Source of the DNA: Glaciecola sp048820975
Lineage (GTDB): Bacteria; Pseudomonadota; Gammaproteobacteria; Enterobacterales; Alteromonadaceae
Assembly: GCF_048820975.1 (NCBI RefSeq)
Contig: NZ_JBMEUF010000001.1
Location: 372,001 to 436,000 of the forward strand
DNA: 64,000 nucleotides
Direction: 5' to 3'
Shown here: positions 63,246 through 64,000 of the stretch, piece after piece
Layout: each line of letters begins with the position of its first letter
Position numbering within the stretch: the stretch's first letter is position 1
Notes under the pieces: model-generated
What the model was told of the DNA's origin: nothing
The model's input: the letters and a program-made list of their open reading frames with translations, nothing else
The model's database searches: none
Translations under genes and position numbers: made by a program

Positions 63246-63273
63246 GCCCCATTACTTAATGGGGCTTTTTTTT
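63246..63273 (+). terminator. Rho-independent terminator after the PLP enzyme gene
   Basis: GCCCCATT and AATGGGGC form an 8-bp stem with a 4-base loop and eight T residues, about 120 bases after the stop codon at 63123. Confidence 0.88.
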
Positions 63274-63289
63274 GTCTATACTTTAATTA

Positions 63290-63862
63290 CTACTTCGGCA
63301 ATGCGTTTGATACATCACTTAGAAAGTCTTTATCATCAGGTGTTACACGGCTACCATAATGCTTTACTGTTTCACCGTCAGCGCTCATCAAATATTTGTT
63401 AAAGTTCCATTTAGGTGTTTTACCTGTCATTTGAGCAAGTTTTGCATAAATAGGGTCAGCATCATCGTTTCGTACCGAAATAGTTTCAAACATGGGAAAA
63501 TTAACGCCATAAGTTAATTCGCAAACCTCAGCGGTTTTTCCTTCATCAGAAAATTCTTGAGCGAATGAGTTCGACGGAAACCCTACAACGACTAAGCCCT
63601 TATCTTTATATTCGGTATAAAGTGCCTCTAGGCCTTCAAACTGTGGGGTGAATCCACATTTACTCGCTGTATTGACAAAAAGGACGGCTTTGCCACCATA
63701 TTCTTGGCACATATTAACCACTTCTTGAGAGTTAAGTTTACGTTTCATATGTTTGAGTACGCTAGGGCATTCATTTGCCTGTGCAGGAATTACGCTACTT
63801 GCTCCGCTAATTGCTAATACCGTAATGAAGTATAAACAAGCCGATAAAATTATTGTTTTCAT
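63290..63862 (-). CDS. Exported glutathione peroxidase family protein
   Basis: A 190-residue thiol peroxidase of the glutathione peroxidase family. Residues 1-29 are a signal peptide (MKTIILSACLYFITVLAISG, then ASSVIPAQA), so it acts in the periplasm. The peroxidatic Cys69 is in VNTASKCGFTPQ, the Trp in KWNFNKYLMS, and SFAQE replaces the usual FGGQE. It has Cys rather than selenocysteine. ATG 63862 has CGGAATTTATA before it; an upstream extension starts without a ribosome-binding site. It may reduce peroxides using thioredoxin-like donors. Confidence 0.9.
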   Translation of the reverse strand: MKTIILSACLYFITVLAISGASSVIPAQANECPSVLKHMKRKLNSQEVVNMCQEYGGKAVLFVNTASKCGFTPQFEGLEALYTEYKDKGLVVVGFPSNSFAQEFSDEGKTAEVCELTYGVNFPMFETISVRNDDADPIYAKLAQMTGKTPKWNFNKYLMSADGETVKHYGSRVTPDDKDFLSDVSNALPK

Positions 63863-64000
63863 TATAAATTCCGTGTTTCTATTAGAGGTTAAAATTGTTA
63901 CTGTTAATAAAAGTTTGTACCACTTTTGGATCATATTTAACGCTTAGTAGTCGTAAATATGCATTCATCTATCTATAATTTTTTCTAATTACCTACAAGT

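Noticed and set aside
1..64000. tRNA or rRNA genes, prophage or insertion sequences
   Set aside because: None was recognised by eye. No transposase or phage structural protein appears among the coding regions. Small RNA genes cannot be excluded without a covariance-model search.

Overview
The window looks like chromosomal DNA of a low-GC, AT-rich marine gammaproteobacterium, most likely from the Alteromonadales (Alteromonas/Glaciecola/Paraglaciecola or close kin). This rests on gene content and on neighbourhoods such as pabB-nudL-sdaA, fldA-DUF2788-ybfF, etfD divergent from etfBA, ATP-type pfkA, a TonB-dependent receptor and many MCP/RND-type genes. It was not checked by any database search. 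No rRNA, tRNA, CRISPR array, prophage or intact insertion sequence was seen.

Region 1-6.2 kb holds the most unusual content. After the 5' part of pfkA and a DUF6279-type lipoprotein comes a dead chromosomal integron. A broken integron integrase (intI, minus strand) has an in-frame stop, and a deletion has removed the whole catalytic core and fused the N-terminal domain to the last ~20 residues. A perfect 36-bp palindrome, two spaced direct repeats and attI-like GTTRRRY sites follow. Then comes an array of seven plus-strand gene cassettes (2.6-6.2 kb) separated by attC-like sites of different lengths. The cassettes encode a GFA/CENP-V-like protein, a TonB-C-like secreted protein, three small membrane proteins, a DUF6980-like zinc-ribbon protein and a GNAT acetyltransferase. 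The array ends a few bases from the stop codon of a REC-TPR response regulator.

Region 6.2-22.7 kb contains that REC-TPR response regulator, a hypothetical protein, trhO (tRNA U34 hydroxylation), an EF-hand protein, a DEAD-box RNA helicase, scoAB (3-oxoacid CoA-transferase) divergent from a LysR-cupin pair, a small membrane protein, a CadC/ToxR-like membrane transcription factor with a beta-propeller, a small secreted protein, an aldehyde dehydrogenase of the Sad type, a membrane coiled-coil protein, an orphan soluble histidine kinase and cysB.

Region 22.7-44.1 kb is mostly core metabolism: sdaA, nudL, pabB, class I fumarase, rmuC, a NYN-domain protein, a CvfB-like S1 protein, an overlapping pxpABC plus D-amino-acid transaminase operon, fur, an MCP, a J-domain-like membrane TPR protein, fldA, DUF2788, ybfF, and the ETF system (etfD facing etfBA), which passes electrons from acyl-CoA dehydrogenases to ubiquinone.

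Region 44.1-64 kb has an RND efflux pair, a DMT exporter, a TonB-dependent receptor, a GlxA-type AraC regulator and a divergent four-gene operon (acyl-CoA dehydrogenase, CurA-like reductase, two SDRs) that together resemble an uptake-and-oxidation locus for an unknown substrate. These are followed by an OlsF-like bifunctional acyltransferase, an aromatic/aspartate aminotransferase, an NRDE protein, a Cys/Met-metabolism PLP enzyme and an exported glutathione peroxidase. The acyl-CoA dehydrogenase here would feed electrons to the EtfAB/EtfD proteins encoded 10 kb away.
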